37,569 bases of DNA from Taibaiella sp. GTDB taxonomy: Bacteria; Bacteroidota; Bacteroidia; Chitinophagales; Chitinophagaceae. Made by a program: the position numbers and the translations under genes. Under the pieces are notes generated by a model, which worked only from the letters and a program-made list of their open reading frames with translations, was not told the DNA's origin and did no database searches. Shown here piece after piece: positions 27,437-36,808 of the stretch. The DNA lies in assembly GCA_014377675.1 (NCBI GenBank), contig JACMPD010000221.1:1-37569 (forward strand), in the 5' to 3' direction. The stretch's first letter is position 1, and every line of letters begins with the position of its first letter.

Positions 27437-27916
27437 ATGAATATAATCAATACCGATATCATAAACGACACCCACGATGTATTTTGGGAAGCAACAATAC
27501 CTTTGGCCAATTTGCTACCCCGCAGGGTACTTATTTTAACTGAAGCATTTGCAAACTCAGGCCCGGAAAGCGAACAGCTCAACAGCCTGTTGAAAGCGGG
27601 ATGTAAGTTAAAAGACGAAAACGTAAATATAGTGCAACTGCGACAGGGGCAGGAGGTTGCATGGCACAAATTAAAAAGCCAACTGGCGCCAAAAGTGGTT
27701 TTACTCTTTAATTTGAGCCCGGCACAACTTGGTGTTTCAGCGCTGTTCAGGCTCAATGATATTAACAACTTTGACAAATGCTACTGGATACCTACCGTAT
27801 CGCTGCAAAATTTAATACAGGACAAAGCAATGAGGGGACAGTTGTGGAACAACTGCCTGAAACCCCTGTTTGACGAAAAATTATATGGAGATGTTACTTT
27901 ACCGGATCAATTCTAG
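27437..27916 (+). CDS. Uncharacterised protein upstream of recQ
   Basis: This 159-residue soluble protein has no signal peptide or membrane segment. Sequence features are a DVFWEATIPLANLLPRRVLI start, an internal helix (GPESEQLNSLLKAGCKL), the stretch NIVQLRQGQEVAWHKLKSQL and the strand KVVLLFNLSPAQLG. The C-terminal part is WIPTVSLQNLIQDKAMRGQL. The pattern is alpha/beta with a Rossmann-like rhythm, but I do not recognise the family. It ends 23 bases before the recQ ATG, so the two are probably co-transcribed. A role in DNA metabolism is possible by context only. Confidence 0.65.
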   Translation: MNIINTDIINDTHDVFWEATIPLANLLPRRVLILTEAFANSGPESEQLNSLLKAGCKLKDENVNIVQLRQGQEVAWHKLKSQLAPKVVLLFNLSPAQLGVSALFRLNDINNFDKCYWIPTVSLQNLIQDKAMRGQLWNNCLKPLFDEKLYGDVTLPDQF

Positions 27917-27939
27917 CCAAACCCTTGTACCCGAAAAAC

Positions 27940-29829
27940 ATGCCTTCGCCAGAAGATATACTTAAAAAATACTGGGGTTACAGCTCATTCCGACCGCTGC
28001 AAAAAGAAATAATAGCAGCCGTGGTCGGCGGAAAAGATGCGATAGCCTTGCTGCCAACAGGTGGCGGTAAATCAGTTTGCTACCAGGTGCCGGCATTACT
28101 TAATGAAGGTTTATGCCTTGTCATTTCACCGCTTATAGCCCTTATGCAGGACCAGGTAGCAAGGCTTACCGAGCTACAGGTGCCGGCCGTGAGCCTGCAT
28201 TCAGGAATGAACTATAAGGAAGTAAAAGCGGTGCTGGAAGCGGCCCAACAAGGGGAATACAAACTGCTTTACATTTCTCCCGAAAGGCTTCGGACACACC
28301 TGTTCATAGAGTATCTTTACGGCATTGATGTGAGCATGGTGGCGGTTGACGAGGCGCATTGCATCTCACAGTGGGGCCATGACTTCAGACCTGACTATCT
28401 TAAAATAGGCGACCTGCGGGCACTTTATAAAAACACACCCTTCCTGGCACTTACAGCAACCGCTACCCCTGAGGTGCAGCAGGATATATCTAAGTACCTC
28501 CGGATGGATAACCCGGAAATATTCACCCAGAGTTTTGCAAGAGAAAATATCTTTTATAATATAAGATATTCTGAAAACAAAAATGCTGCTGTCATTGAGC
28601 AAATGGCCAGGGATTGTGGCATTGTATATTGCCGCAGCCGCAAACAAACTGAAGCTACAGGCAGGCTGCTGCGCCAAAACGGACTTAATGCGGCGGTGTA
28701 CCATGCAGGGCTTGACCGGGAAACAAGAGAAAAATCACAGGCAATGTGGATGCGGAATGAGGCCGCAACAATGGTTGCCACCACGGCTTTTGGAATGGGC
28801 ATTGATAAACCTGATGTAAGAACAGTATTGCATTATGATAGTCCTGAACACCTGGAAGCTTGGTACCAGGAAGCCGGCCGCGCCGGCAGGGACGGAAAAC
28901 CATCGCTGGCGCTCACTTTGTATAATCATGGCGACATCAAACGACTGGAGGAAAGCAATGAGCTGCACTACCCTGCTGATGCTTACCTGAGGAAGATATA
29001 CCAGTCTGTAGCTGATTTTTTACAGATACCCACCGGCGTGGAACAGCAGCAGTATTATCCTTTTGATATATTTGATTTTTGCGGTAAATTCAAGCTCGAA
29101 ACACTACCGGCACTGTATGCACTCAAACTATTAGAGCGGGAAGGGCTATGGACACTTACTGAGGCGGTTTACCAGCCATCAACGGTTCAGTTCACCACCA
29201 CCAGGGAGTATATTGATGACCTGGAGATTCATTTCCCTCGCCTGCATATCGTTGCGGTAGGTTTATTAAGAATGTATAATTCTATTTTTTATTACCCAAC
29301 ACAAATAAGGGAAAAAAATACGGCATGGCGGTTAAAAACTGATGACGAAGAACTTGTAAAATGCCTGGTGCAGATGCAGGCATTAGGATTGCTTGAGTAC
29401 AATAAGACCGGTGAAGGCCCCCAGTTGTTTTTTCATCACTACAGGGTGGAGGCAAAACATCTGCTCATCAACCATGAGCGGATTAACCTGTTGCGAAAAA
29501 GGCATGAATACAGGACCAGGAAAATGATTGAATTCCTGAACAATACCGCAAAATGCAGGGAAGAATATCTGCTACATTATTTCGGAGAAAAAAACACAAA
29601 GGCCTGTGGCCATTGCGATATATGTAGTTTAGAGCAGGCTCAGTTGAGTACTGATACGCTACACCGGCAGCTGATGGAGCGGCTGGAACAAAAAAAGATA
29701 ACGTTAAAAGATCTGTTAGCGTTATACCCGCCGGCACTATCTGAAACAATAATAGATATAGTCCGCCGCCTCACTGACACCGGATTGGTAACAACATGCA
29801 GCAATGGCTTGTTGCTGGTAGTAAAGTGA
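27940..29829 (+). CDS. recQ: RecQ family ATP-dependent DNA helicase (short form, no HRDC domain)
   Basis: From the ATG at 27940 this is a 629-residue 3'-to-5' DNA helicase. Walker A is TGGGKS (residues 40-45), the Walker B box is DEAH (137-140), and motif III is TATATPEVQQDI. The motifs TTAFGMGIDKPDVR and YQEAGRAGRDG follow. The zinc-binding domain cysteines are Cys539, Cys556, Cys559 and Cys562. After a winged-helix-like segment it stops without an HRDC domain, so it matches the shorter RecQ paralogue found in Bacteroidota rather than full-length ~730-residue RecQ. A TTG 15 bases upstream is a less likely start. It acts in recombination and replication-fork repair. Confidence 0.92.
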   Translation: MPSPEDILKKYWGYSSFRPLQKEIIAAVVGGKDAIALLPTGGGKSVCYQVPALLNEGLCLVISPLIALMQDQVARLTELQVPAVSLHSGMNYKEVKAVLEAAQQGEYKLLYISPERLRTHLFIEYLYGIDVSMVAVDEAHCISQWGHDFRPDYLKIGDLRALYKNTPFLALTATATPEVQQDISKYLRMDNPEIFTQSFARENIFYNIRYSENKNAAVIEQMARDCGIVYCRSRKQTEATGRLLRQNGLNAAVYHAGLDRETREKSQAMWMRNEAATMVATTAFGMGIDKPDVRTVLHYDSPEHLEAWYQEAGRAGRDGKPSLALTLYNHGDIKRLEESNELHYPADAYLRKIYQSVADFLQIPTGVEQQQYYPFDIFDFCGKFKLETLPALYALKLLEREGLWTLTEAVYQPSTVQFTTTREYIDDLEIHFPRLHIVAVGLLRMYNSIFYYPTQIREKNTAWRLKTDDEELVKCLVQMQALGLLEYNKTGEGPQLFFHHYRVEAKHLLINHERINLLRKRHEYRTRKMIEFLNNTAKCREEYLLHYFGEKNTKACGHCDICSLEQAQLSTDTLHRQLMERLEQKKITLKDLLALYPPALSETIIDIVRRLTDTGLVTTCSNGLLLVVK

Positions 29830-29834
29830 TTTAA

Positions 29835-29887
29835 AAAGAAAGCAGGATTGCAGCAAATTACAATCAATGCTCCATCCTGCTTTCTTT
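29835..29887. terminator. Shared terminator of convergent recQ and deoC, inside the deoC coding end
   Basis: AAAGAAAGCAGGAT (29835-29848) pairs perfectly with ATCCTGCTTTCTTT (29874-29887) around a 25-base loop. The right arm lies within the last codons of deoC. On the minus strand, TTTTT ends the stem, giving a good terminator for deoC. On the plus strand, CATTATTTT follows, a weaker end for recQ. Confidence 0.75.
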
Positions 29888-30532
29888 CATTATTTTAAAG
29901 CTCGCAGAGCACCCCAGCCGGGTAGCGCCCGCATCTATCAGCTCTTTCGCAAATGCGTACGTACTGATGCCACCAGACGCTTTAATGCCCATACCCGCCG
30001 GTATATGGCTTCTGATGAGCTTCACAGCATGCACAGAGGCGCCAATATCTGCAAAACCGGTGGAAGTTTTAATAAAATCAATCTTATAGTTGCTGTACAA
30101 TTCACAGCACTTAATTATCTCATTATCAGTAAGTATACCGGTTTCTATTATCACTTTCATTACTTTACCTGCATCCATTATGGGTTTAAGACAAGCTACA
30201 ATCTCCTCTTCAAGTAGTTTGAAATTATTATTCTTTACCGCACAAAGGTCATGTACCATATCCAGCTCATCGGCTCCCATTTCAAGTGCGTCATTAATCT
30301 CCCGCAGTTTTACATCAGTTACATTATAACCAAGCGGAAAACCGATCACGGTAGCTATTTTCACCTTTGACCCATCAAGTAATTTTTTCGCATCCGATAC
30401 ATACCGAGGGGGGATGCAAACGGCAGCAAAATTTTCCATCGATGCTTCCACACATATTTTATCCACTTCCGCAAGCGTGGTTGTCTGCTTTAGAATGGTA
30501 TGATCAATATAAGACGCTAAGTTAAAGGACAT
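29864..30532 (-). CDS. deoC: Deoxyribose-phosphate aldolase
   Basis: This 222-residue class I aldolase splits 2-deoxy-D-ribose 5-phosphate into glyceraldehyde 3-phosphate and acetaldehyde. The Schiff-base lysine is Lys155 in DFIKTSTGF, and the proton-relay lysine is Lys184 in GIKASGGIST. The DELDMVHD segment around residue 90 holds the third active-site acid (Asp91). Length and motifs are normal. The protein works in nucleoside catabolism, but no deo-operon partner is nearby. The end of the gene forms one arm of the terminator shared with recQ. Confidence 0.94.
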   Translation of the reverse strand: MSFNLASYIDHTILKQTTTLAEVDKICVEASMENFAAVCIPPRYVSDAKKLLDGSKVKIATVIGFPLGYNVTDVKLREINDALEMGADELDMVHDLCAVKNNNFKLLEEEIVACLKPIMDAGKVMKVIIETGILTDNEIIKCCELYSNYKIDFIKTSTGFADIGASVHAVKLIRSHIPAGMGIKASGGISTYAFAKELIDAGATRLGCSASFKIMKESRMEH

Positions 30533-30560
30533 GACAGGTTAATGTTAATGATTTACAATA

Positions 30561-30568
30561 CAAACCTA
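30561..30568 (-). promoter_or_regulatory. Candidate -7 promoter element for deoC
   Basis: The minus strand reads TAGGTTTG, an exact match to TAnnTTTG, 29 bases upstream of the deoC ATG. A TTG lies 22 bases further upstream, near the -33 position but slightly far. Confidence 0.4.
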
Positions 30569-30637
30569 AATATACAACGGCCGGTTCACACAATATTCAT
30601 TTTTTACAAAAATATTGTATCTATAAACCGTTATCCA

Positions 30638-31909
30638 TTACTTCAGGTTGTTTATTATCTCTTCGGCAAATTCACTTGTTTTCAGCAATGTAGCGTCGCT
30701 CATCAGTTTATAAAAGTCAACCGTAACCTTCTTACTCATAATAGCGGCGGCAAGTGCCTGCTCAATATTCTCAGCGGCTTCCTGCCACCCCATGTACTCC
30801 AGCATCATTACTCCGCTCAGTAAAAGAGACGAAGGGTTCATGGTATTGGTGTTGGCAAAGCGTGGCGCAGTGCCATGGGTCGCTTCAAACACAGCATGCC
30901 CTGTGAGATAGTTTATATTCGCTCCAGGAGAGATACCAATGCCACCTACCGAAGCGGCCGCGGAGTCAGATATATAATCGCCGTTCAGGTTCAGCGTTGC
31001 TATCACTGAATAGTCCTGCGGCGCTAAAAGTATCTGCTGCAGAAAGTTGTCAGCTATAACATCATTGATAATCACCTTTCCTGCGGCGGCTTCCTGCTTC
31101 AATTTAGCGTTGGCAGCATCCTCACCCTGGGTTTTCTTGGCATTTTCCCACTGCCCCCAGGTATAAACCCTATCCCCAAATTCACGCTCTGCCAACTCGT
31201 AACCCCAGGTCTTAAAACCACCCTCAGTAAATTTCATTATATTGCCTTTATGTACCAGGCTTACTGATGGCAATCTGTTTTCTATCGCATACAGTATAGC
31301 GGCGCGTATCAGACGCTCACTACCCTCTTTTGAAACCGGTTTTATACCAAAAGCTGATGTTTCAGGGAAACGTATATTTTTTCCAGCGCCTAATTCATTG
31401 GTAAGAAAGTCAAGCAACTTCTTTGCTTCAGGTGTGCCGCTGGCAAATTCAATGCCGGCATATATATCTTCAGTGTTTTCTCTGAAGATTACAAAATTAA
31501 CATTTTCAGGATGAACAACCGGTGAAGGAACGCCATTGTACCATTTCACGGGTCTCAGACATACATAAAGATCCAGCTCCTGCCTCATGGCCACATTCAG
31601 TGAACGGATACCGCCACCAACAGGTGTTGTCAGGGGGCCCTTTATAGATATAAGATATTCTCTTGCTATGTCCATAGACTCAGCCGGAAGCCACTCACCG
31701 GTCTGATTAAAAGCTTTTTCACCGGCAAGTATTTCCTTCCAGGCTATTTTTCTTTTTCCGCCATATGTCTTTTCAACCGCTGCATCCATCACCATTTGGC
31801 TGGCAATCCACACATCAGGGCCAATACCATCACCTTCAATAAACGGAATAACAGGATTATCCGGTACATTCAGCTTGCCATTAGCCATTGTTATCTTCTG
31901 AGAATTCAT
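30638..31909 (-). CDS. icd: Isocitrate dehydrogenase (NADP-dependent type)
   Basis: This 423-residue enzyme of the TCA cycle oxidatively decarboxylates isocitrate to 2-oxoglutarate. Substrate-binding residues are Ser103, Asn105, Arg109 and Arg119 in the [13 protein letters not shown] and CLRP segments. The [15 protein letters not shown] block, the [12 protein letters not shown] motif and the [16 protein letters not shown] cofactor-loop region follow. The length and fold match the dimeric bacterial NADP enzyme. A second ATG at residue 8 is possible (MANGKLNVP). A TATCTTCG element sits about 20 bases upstream of the start. It is a single gene between deoC and mutS. Confidence 0.92.
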   Translation of the reverse strand: MNSQKITMANGKLNVPDNPVIPFIEGDGIGPDVWIASQMVMDAAVEKTYGGKRKIAWKEILAGEKAFNQTGEWLPAESMDIAREYLISIKGPLTTPVGGGIRSLNVAMRQELDLYVCLRPVKWYNGVPSPVVHPENVNFVIFRENTEDIYAGIEFASGTPEAKKLLDFLTNELGAGKNIRFPETSAFGIKPVSKEGSERLIRAAILYAIENRLPSVSLVHKGNIMKFTEGGFKTWGYELAEREFGDRVYTWGQWENAKKTQGEDAANAKLKQEAAAGKVIINDVIADNFLQQILLAPQDYSVIATLNLNGDYISDSAAASVGGIGISPGANINYLTGHAVFEATHGTAPRFANTNTMNPSSLLLSGVMMLEYMGWQEAAENIEQALAAAIMSKKVTVDFYKLMSDATLLKTSEFAEEIINNLK

Positions 31910-32067
31910 TTTTCTTCTTTAGGGTGCGAAGATATTCAAATTTTGAAGTTTACAGTCCTGTAAACCCATGCATTTATATTATAAAATTATCAGCCCCGCT
32001 GAGCTCACGTTATCCACATCCGCCCCACAGGCAACTTATAGTAAACCGATGCATCGCGATTAAAATA

Positions 32068-32075
32068 TACATTTG
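32068..32075 (+). promoter_or_regulatory. Candidate -7 promoter element for mutS
   Basis: TACATTTG is an exact TAnnTTTG match ending five bases before the mutS ATG. If used, the mutS mRNA would be leaderless. No clear -33 element is seen. Confidence 0.4.
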
Positions 32076-32080
32076 CACTA

Positions 32081-34702
32081 ATGGCAAAGGAGAAAGTAAC
32101 GGAAACGCCGTTAATGAAGCAGCATAACGACATCAAGGCTAAGTACCCTGACGCCATACTGCTCTTCAGGGTAGGCGATTTTTATGAGACCTTTGGTGAA
32201 GATGCCATCTTGTCCGCTAAAATACTGGGCATTACGCTCACGAAACGCGCCAATGGCGCAGCTACATTTATTGAACTGGCAGGCTTCCCGCACCATTCAT
32301 TGGATACATACCTGCACAAACTAGTGAAAGCAGGACACCGCGTGGCTATCTGCGACCAGCTCGAAGACCCGAAGCTGGCCAAGGGCATTGTAAAACGAGG
32401 CGTAACTGAACTGGTAACGCCCGGCATAGCCACCAGCGACAAACTGCTTGAAAACAGAACCAATAACTTCCTGGCCGCGCTGCACCTGGCTGACCCGCTC
32501 TGTGGGGTGGCTTTTCTTGATATTTCCACGGGCGAGTTTTATGCCGCAGAAGGCAATATGGAATACATGGATAAGCTGTTGCAAAGCTTCCAGCCCTCTG
32601 AGGTCATTCTTTGCAAGGCACAGGTGAAAAAATTCAAAGAACAATTTGATACCAAAGTATATACATTTCCGCTTGATGAATGGATTTTCAGGGATCAGTA
32701 TACCTATGACCTGTTGCTCCAGCACTTCCAGACCAACTCTTTAAAGGGGTTCGGCGTGGAGGATATGCGGGCGGCAATCATTGCGTGCGGCGTTGCATTG
32801 CACTATGTTAAGGACACCGAACATGCGAACCTGCAACACCTCAACAGCCTGCAGCGTATAGTAGCTGATGAATTCCTGTGGATGGACCGCTTCACCATCC
32901 GCAACCTGGAACTGCTTAACAGCGGCTATGAACAGGGCGCGTCATTGCTCTCGGCCATTGACCATACACTGACCCCCATGGGTGCCAGGCTGATGAAGCG
33001 GTGGATGATATTCCCGTTGTTTGATCTGCACCGAATAGAGCAGCGCATGAACCTGGTCAGCCACTTTATACTGGAACAGACCCTCAGCCATCATATTACG
33101 TCTTTAATAAAGCAAACGGGAGATGTGGAGCGGCTCATTGGGAAAATACCGCTGAAAAAAGCGAACCCGCGTGAAGTGCTGCAACTGGCAAAAAGCCTGA
33201 AACACATGGAAGACGTGCGGGAGTCTTGCATACAAAGCACCGATGAATCACTTGGGCGCATTGTACAACCGCTGCAACCCTTAAGTGAACTCAGGGCGCG
33301 TATCATACGCACTATTGTTGATGACGCTCCTGTGTTGGTAAGCAAAGGCGGTGCTATAAGGGAAGGCATACATGAGGAACTTGACCACCTGCGTAAAATA
33401 TCAAGGAACGGAAAGGAGTACCTGTTGCAGATTCAGTATGAGGAGTCAATGAAAACGGGCATCACTTCGCTGAAAGTAAATTATAATAATGTGTTCGGCT
33501 ACTACCTTGAAGTAACCCACGCACATAAAGATAAGGTGCCCCCTGAATGGATCCGCAAGCAAACCCTCACCAGCGCGGAAAGATACATAACACCGGAACT
33601 GAAAGAATATGAAGAAAAAATATTAGGAGCCGAGGAAAAGATACTGGCAATAGAAACAGAACTCTACCAGCAGCTACTGGTAAGCATTGAACCGTTTATA
33701 GCACCTATACAAACCAATGCAAATATTATAGCCCAGCTCGATTGCCTGCTGTGCTTCGCGCACAACGCCATTGCCTATAAGTATCACCGCCCCACCCTGG
33801 TGCATGAGCCTGTACTTGAGATAAAAGATGGCCGCCACCCTGTGATAGAGCAGCGCCTGCCACCGGGCGAAACCTACATAGCCAACGACATAAACCTGGA
33901 TAAAACAGACCAGCAGGTTATAATACTCACAGGCCCGAACATGAGCGGTAAGAGCGCATTGCTCCGCCAGACAGCCATTATTACACTTATGGCGCACATG
34001 GGCAGTTTTGTGCCTGCAAGCTCAGCAGTTATAGGGCTTACGGATAAAATTTTCACCCGCGTTGGCGCGTCTGATAACCTAAGCGGCGGCGAAAGTACTT
34101 TTATGGTGGAGATGAATGAAACCGCAAGCATCATCAATAACATTACCGAAAGAAGTCTTGTATTGCTTGATGAGATAGGCCGCGGCACCAGCACTTATGA
34201 CGGCATCTCTATAGCCTGGAGCATAGTGGAACACTTGCACAACACCCCCGCCAAGCCTAAAACGCTTTTCGCCACCCACTACCACGAGCTGAATGAACTG
34301 GAAAACCAGTTGCCCAGGGTGCGCAACTACCACATAACCCACAAAGAAACAGGCAACAAAGTCATCTTCCTGCGTAAAATGGCACCCGGCGGCAGCCGCC
34401 ACAGCTTCGGGATACAGGTGGCACGCATGGCAGGTATGCCGGTTAAGCTACTAGACAGGGCCAACGAAATACTCGCATTGCTGGAAGAAAAGCACGCAAA
34501 AACCGGTGGCGATACCCTGCAGAAAATGAAAGGAATTAAACCCGCCCCCCACTACCAGCTCAATATTTTTGACGGAGTGACCGAAGACATCCGCCGCATT
34601 CAGCAAATGCTCGATGAAACAGACATCAACACCCTTACCCCCGTTGAGGCACTGCTAAAGCTGAATGAACTGAAAGGAATAACAAAGGGATATAAGAAAT
34701 AA
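32081..34702 (+). CDS. mutS: DNA mismatch repair protein MutS
   Basis: This 873-residue MutS recognises mismatches and small loops and starts their repair. The mismatch-reading motif Phe-X-Glu is at Phe34-Tyr35-Glu36 (GDFYETFGED). The core and clamp domains follow, then the ATPase domain with Walker A GPNMSGKS (residues 618-625). The signature region DNLSGGESTFMVEM, Walker B LVLLDEIGRGTSTYDG and FATHYHELNELE come next. The C-terminal ~60 residues contain a helical segment typical of dimer contacts. Length and motifs are complete. It is divergent from icd with a 171-base gap. Confidence 0.97.
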   Translation: MAKEKVTETPLMKQHNDIKAKYPDAILLFRVGDFYETFGEDAILSAKILGITLTKRANGAATFIELAGFPHHSLDTYLHKLVKAGHRVAICDQLEDPKLAKGIVKRGVTELVTPGIATSDKLLENRTNNFLAALHLADPLCGVAFLDISTGEFYAAEGNMEYMDKLLQSFQPSEVILCKAQVKKFKEQFDTKVYTFPLDEWIFRDQYTYDLLLQHFQTNSLKGFGVEDMRAAIIACGVALHYVKDTEHANLQHLNSLQRIVADEFLWMDRFTIRNLELLNSGYEQGASLLSAIDHTLTPMGARLMKRWMIFPLFDLHRIEQRMNLVSHFILEQTLSHHITSLIKQTGDVERLIGKIPLKKANPREVLQLAKSLKHMEDVRESCIQSTDESLGRIVQPLQPLSELRARIIRTIVDDAPVLVSKGGAIREGIHEELDHLRKISRNGKEYLLQIQYEESMKTGITSLKVNYNNVFGYYLEVTHAHKDKVPPEWIRKQTLTSAERYITPELKEYEEKILGAEEKILAIETELYQQLLVSIEPFIAPIQTNANIIAQLDCLLCFAHNAIAYKYHRPTLVHEPVLEIKDGRHPVIEQRLPPGETYIANDINLDKTDQQVIILTGPNMSGKSALLRQTAIITLMAHMGSFVPASSAVIGLTDKIFTRVGASDNLSGGESTFMVEMNETASIINNITERSLVLLDEIGRGTSTYDGISIAWSIVEHLHNTPAKPKTLFATHYHELNELENQLPRVRNYHITHKETGNKVIFLRKMAPGGSRHSFGIQVARMAGMPVKLLDRANEILALLEEKHAKTGGDTLQKMKGIKPAPHYQLNIFDGVTEDIRRIQQMLDETDINTLTPVEALLKLNELKGITKGYKK

Positions 34703-34785
34703 TTTATTTATACTGAAGAAGGTGCGATAAGAATTTTTTGACGTTTATTGGTTATATTTTATTTTCCTTATAATAACTAACGTTT

Positions 34786-35736
34786 ATGAAAAAAATCTTG
34801 CTGGCGACTTCCATGCTGCTTTTATTGTTTTCCTGCACCATTCCAGCCCTTGCGCAGCAGGGAGAATATTGCGAGCCATATTATATTTTCGATTTTATTG
34901 ACACCAGCGAGATAAAATTGCCTGTTATGAATTTAGATATAAAGCGGCTGGAAAATGGCGGTAAGCCGGTTGTATATTATAGGGGTTGCGTACCAAAAGG
35001 AGAAAGCTATATTGCTGAATATCGCCTTTTGATAATATCAGGCAACGAGCTTCTTTTACAGCAAGATTACCGGGGCAAGAATCCATCTTTTGACGAAACT
35101 GCCCGAAGGGTTATACAATCGCTCCACAACGGAGATCGTGTTTCAATTTGCGCCGTGAAAGTGAATAATATGCGCAGATATCGCGCAATGAATCCGTACA
35201 ACTTCACTATTACTGGCGCAGAAGACATAGTAACTTCAGCATTTACCTCGAAAATAATAACGGTAGAAGATACACCATTGGCTAAAAAATTACGTCCGTT
35301 AAATGGAGAAAAGATGTTGCTGCCATCATTGTTAGACATGGTAAGGACTGGAAAACTTAATGCATATGCTGCAGGTTCAGCCATCTCCTACCCCGAGTTA
35401 TCAGATAATCAGATCAACGACATTTTTGAACCTAAACCCGATACATTTGAAGTTGAAGACATTGATGGAACAATACTAAAAAAAATTGTCAAGAGTAATT
35501 TTGACTACGGAAATATTGACCATGCAAAAATATTGTATAAGAAAGCTTCGGGCGCAGGTAAAAAGCCGGAAATTGAAGCTATAGCACCGGCATGTTCCTT
35601 TTTTGGAGATGACGGAAATTTCATGTGCTACAAACCACTTTTCTGGTTGAAATATGAAGATATAACGGATGGTATTATTAATTATGACAAACTACACCCA
35701 CCCGCGCAAGTGGTCAAAAATTTAGGTATCCGCTGA
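34786..35736 (+). CDS. Exported protein of unknown function
   Basis: This 316-residue protein has an N-terminal export signal (MKKILLATSMLLLLFSC). It may be a lipoprotein (Cys17 in LFSC) or be cleaved after PALA at residue ~23. The rest is soluble, with a few cysteines (residues ~29, 68, 122) and a C-terminal part rich in acidic and aromatic residues (FFGDDGNFMCYKPLFWLKYE). The middle contains YRAMNPYNFTITGAEDIVTS and a long charged helix-like region. No known domain is recognised. It lies 83 bases after mutS on the same strand, with no obvious terminator between. Confidence 0.65.
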   Translation: MKKILLATSMLLLLFSCTIPALAQQGEYCEPYYIFDFIDTSEIKLPVMNLDIKRLENGGKPVVYYRGCVPKGESYIAEYRLLIISGNELLLQQDYRGKNPSFDETARRVIQSLHNGDRVSICAVKVNNMRRYRAMNPYNFTITGAEDIVTSAFTSKIITVEDTPLAKKLRPLNGEKMLLPSLLDMVRTGKLNAYAAGSAISYPELSDNQINDIFEPKPDTFEVEDIDGTILKKIVKSNFDYGNIDHAKILYKKASGAGKKPEIEAIAPACSFFGDDGNFMCYKPLFWLKYEDITDGIINYDKLHPPAQVVKNLGIR

Positions 35737-35768
35737 TAAAAAGCACTATTTTTTGGCAAATTAAAGAC

Positions 35769-35798
35769 TTTGATTTTTCATTGATTTTTATAACTTTG
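35769..35798 (+). promoter_or_regulatory. Bacteroidota-type promoter for the rsbRST operon
   Basis: A TTTG (35769-35772) and an exact TAACTTTG (35791-35798) are separated by 18 bases, matching the Bacteroidota sigma-A pattern of TTTG, 17-20 bases, TAnnTTTG. It lies in the ~200-base gap upstream of rsbR and would give a 5' leader of about 135 bases. Confidence 0.65.
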
Positions 35799-35939
35799 CA
35801 TAGGAGTGTGTAATTTTTCTTGCCATTGCTACTGAAATTAAATTCATAGCAAAATACATTTAACCAAATTGCTTACTTTCTGACAAATTACCATATTCAT
35901 GTACAAATTCCTGTTCATGATAAAACGCTTTCGAAGAAG

Positions 35940-36808
35940 ATGTTACAGAAAAAGAAAAAACAGATAATAGACCTTTGGATGAAAACCAACTTTCAAGCGC
36001 AGGCCTGAGAGAAGATCTGATGAGTAATGATGAGTTGAGAGAACAGTCTGAAGAACTGGTTGATATGATTCTGACAAAAATCAACGATGACAACGTCACC
36101 AATCTTGACTCTGAAGATTTTGAACAGGTATATGAAATAATTGGCGGCATATCTATCTCCAGAGCCAAACAAGGTTTTTCGCCCCGTGAAACAGGAGCCT
36201 ATATTTTCAGCCTGAAAAATGCCTTGCTCGAAGTATTGCAGCAGGAAATAATCAATGACCCCGTAAACTTATACGAGTCAGCAATGAAAATAAATAAGCT
36301 GATAGACAGCTTCAGCGTTGTCACTTTCGAAACTTTCATTAAAGGCAGGGAAGAAGTCATTTTAAGGCAGACGGACGAAATATCAGAAATTTCAACACCC
36401 GTAATCCGGGTTTGGGATGGTATCCTTGCTTTGCCCATTATAGGCACACTTGACAGTGCACGTACACAGGTGGTAATGGAAAATCTGTTGCAGGAGATAG
36501 TAAACTCCGGCAGCAGCATAGCTATCCTTGATATATCAGGTGTCCCGGCTGTTGACTCGCTGGTGGCACAGCACCTGATAAAAACAGTAAGCGCTACCCG
36601 CCTAATGGGAGCAGAGTGTGTTATAAGTGGTATACGCCCGGAAATAGCCTAGACCGTAGTTCACCTGGGTATCGACCTTTCAAACATTGTTACTAAAAGC
36701 ACATTAGCCAGTGCACTTAAATATGCATTCTCTATACTTAGCCTCGAAGTGCGTAAAAAGCAGACAATGAACAATACATTAAGAAACAATAATTTCACCA
36801 ATGGATAA
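35940..36808 (+). pseudogene. rsbR: RsbR-like stressosome protein, broken by a frameshift and an in-frame stop
   Basis: Read as written, an open frame starts at ATG 35940 (MLQKKKKQIIDLWMK) and breaks at a run of four A at 35982-35985. One added A would restore a continuous frame into QLSSAGLREDLMSNDELREQ. A second lesion is TAG at 36650-36652, where a CAG (Gln) would continue IRPEIA-Q-TVVHLGIDLSN. The frame is then open to TAA at 36806-36808 and overlaps the rsbS start by eight bases. Repaired, this is a 289-residue RsbR: an N-terminal sensor-type domain and a C-terminal STAS domain with candidate phosphorylation serines in DISGVPAVDSLVAQH. As read, only fragments would be made, which suggests a pseudogene or two assembly errors. 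Confidence 0.75.

Noticed and set aside
36650-36652. TAG as a selenocysteine/pyrrolysine or reassigned codon
   Set aside because: Other genes in the window end with TAG normally, and Gln (CAG) explains the alignment with the RsbR family best.
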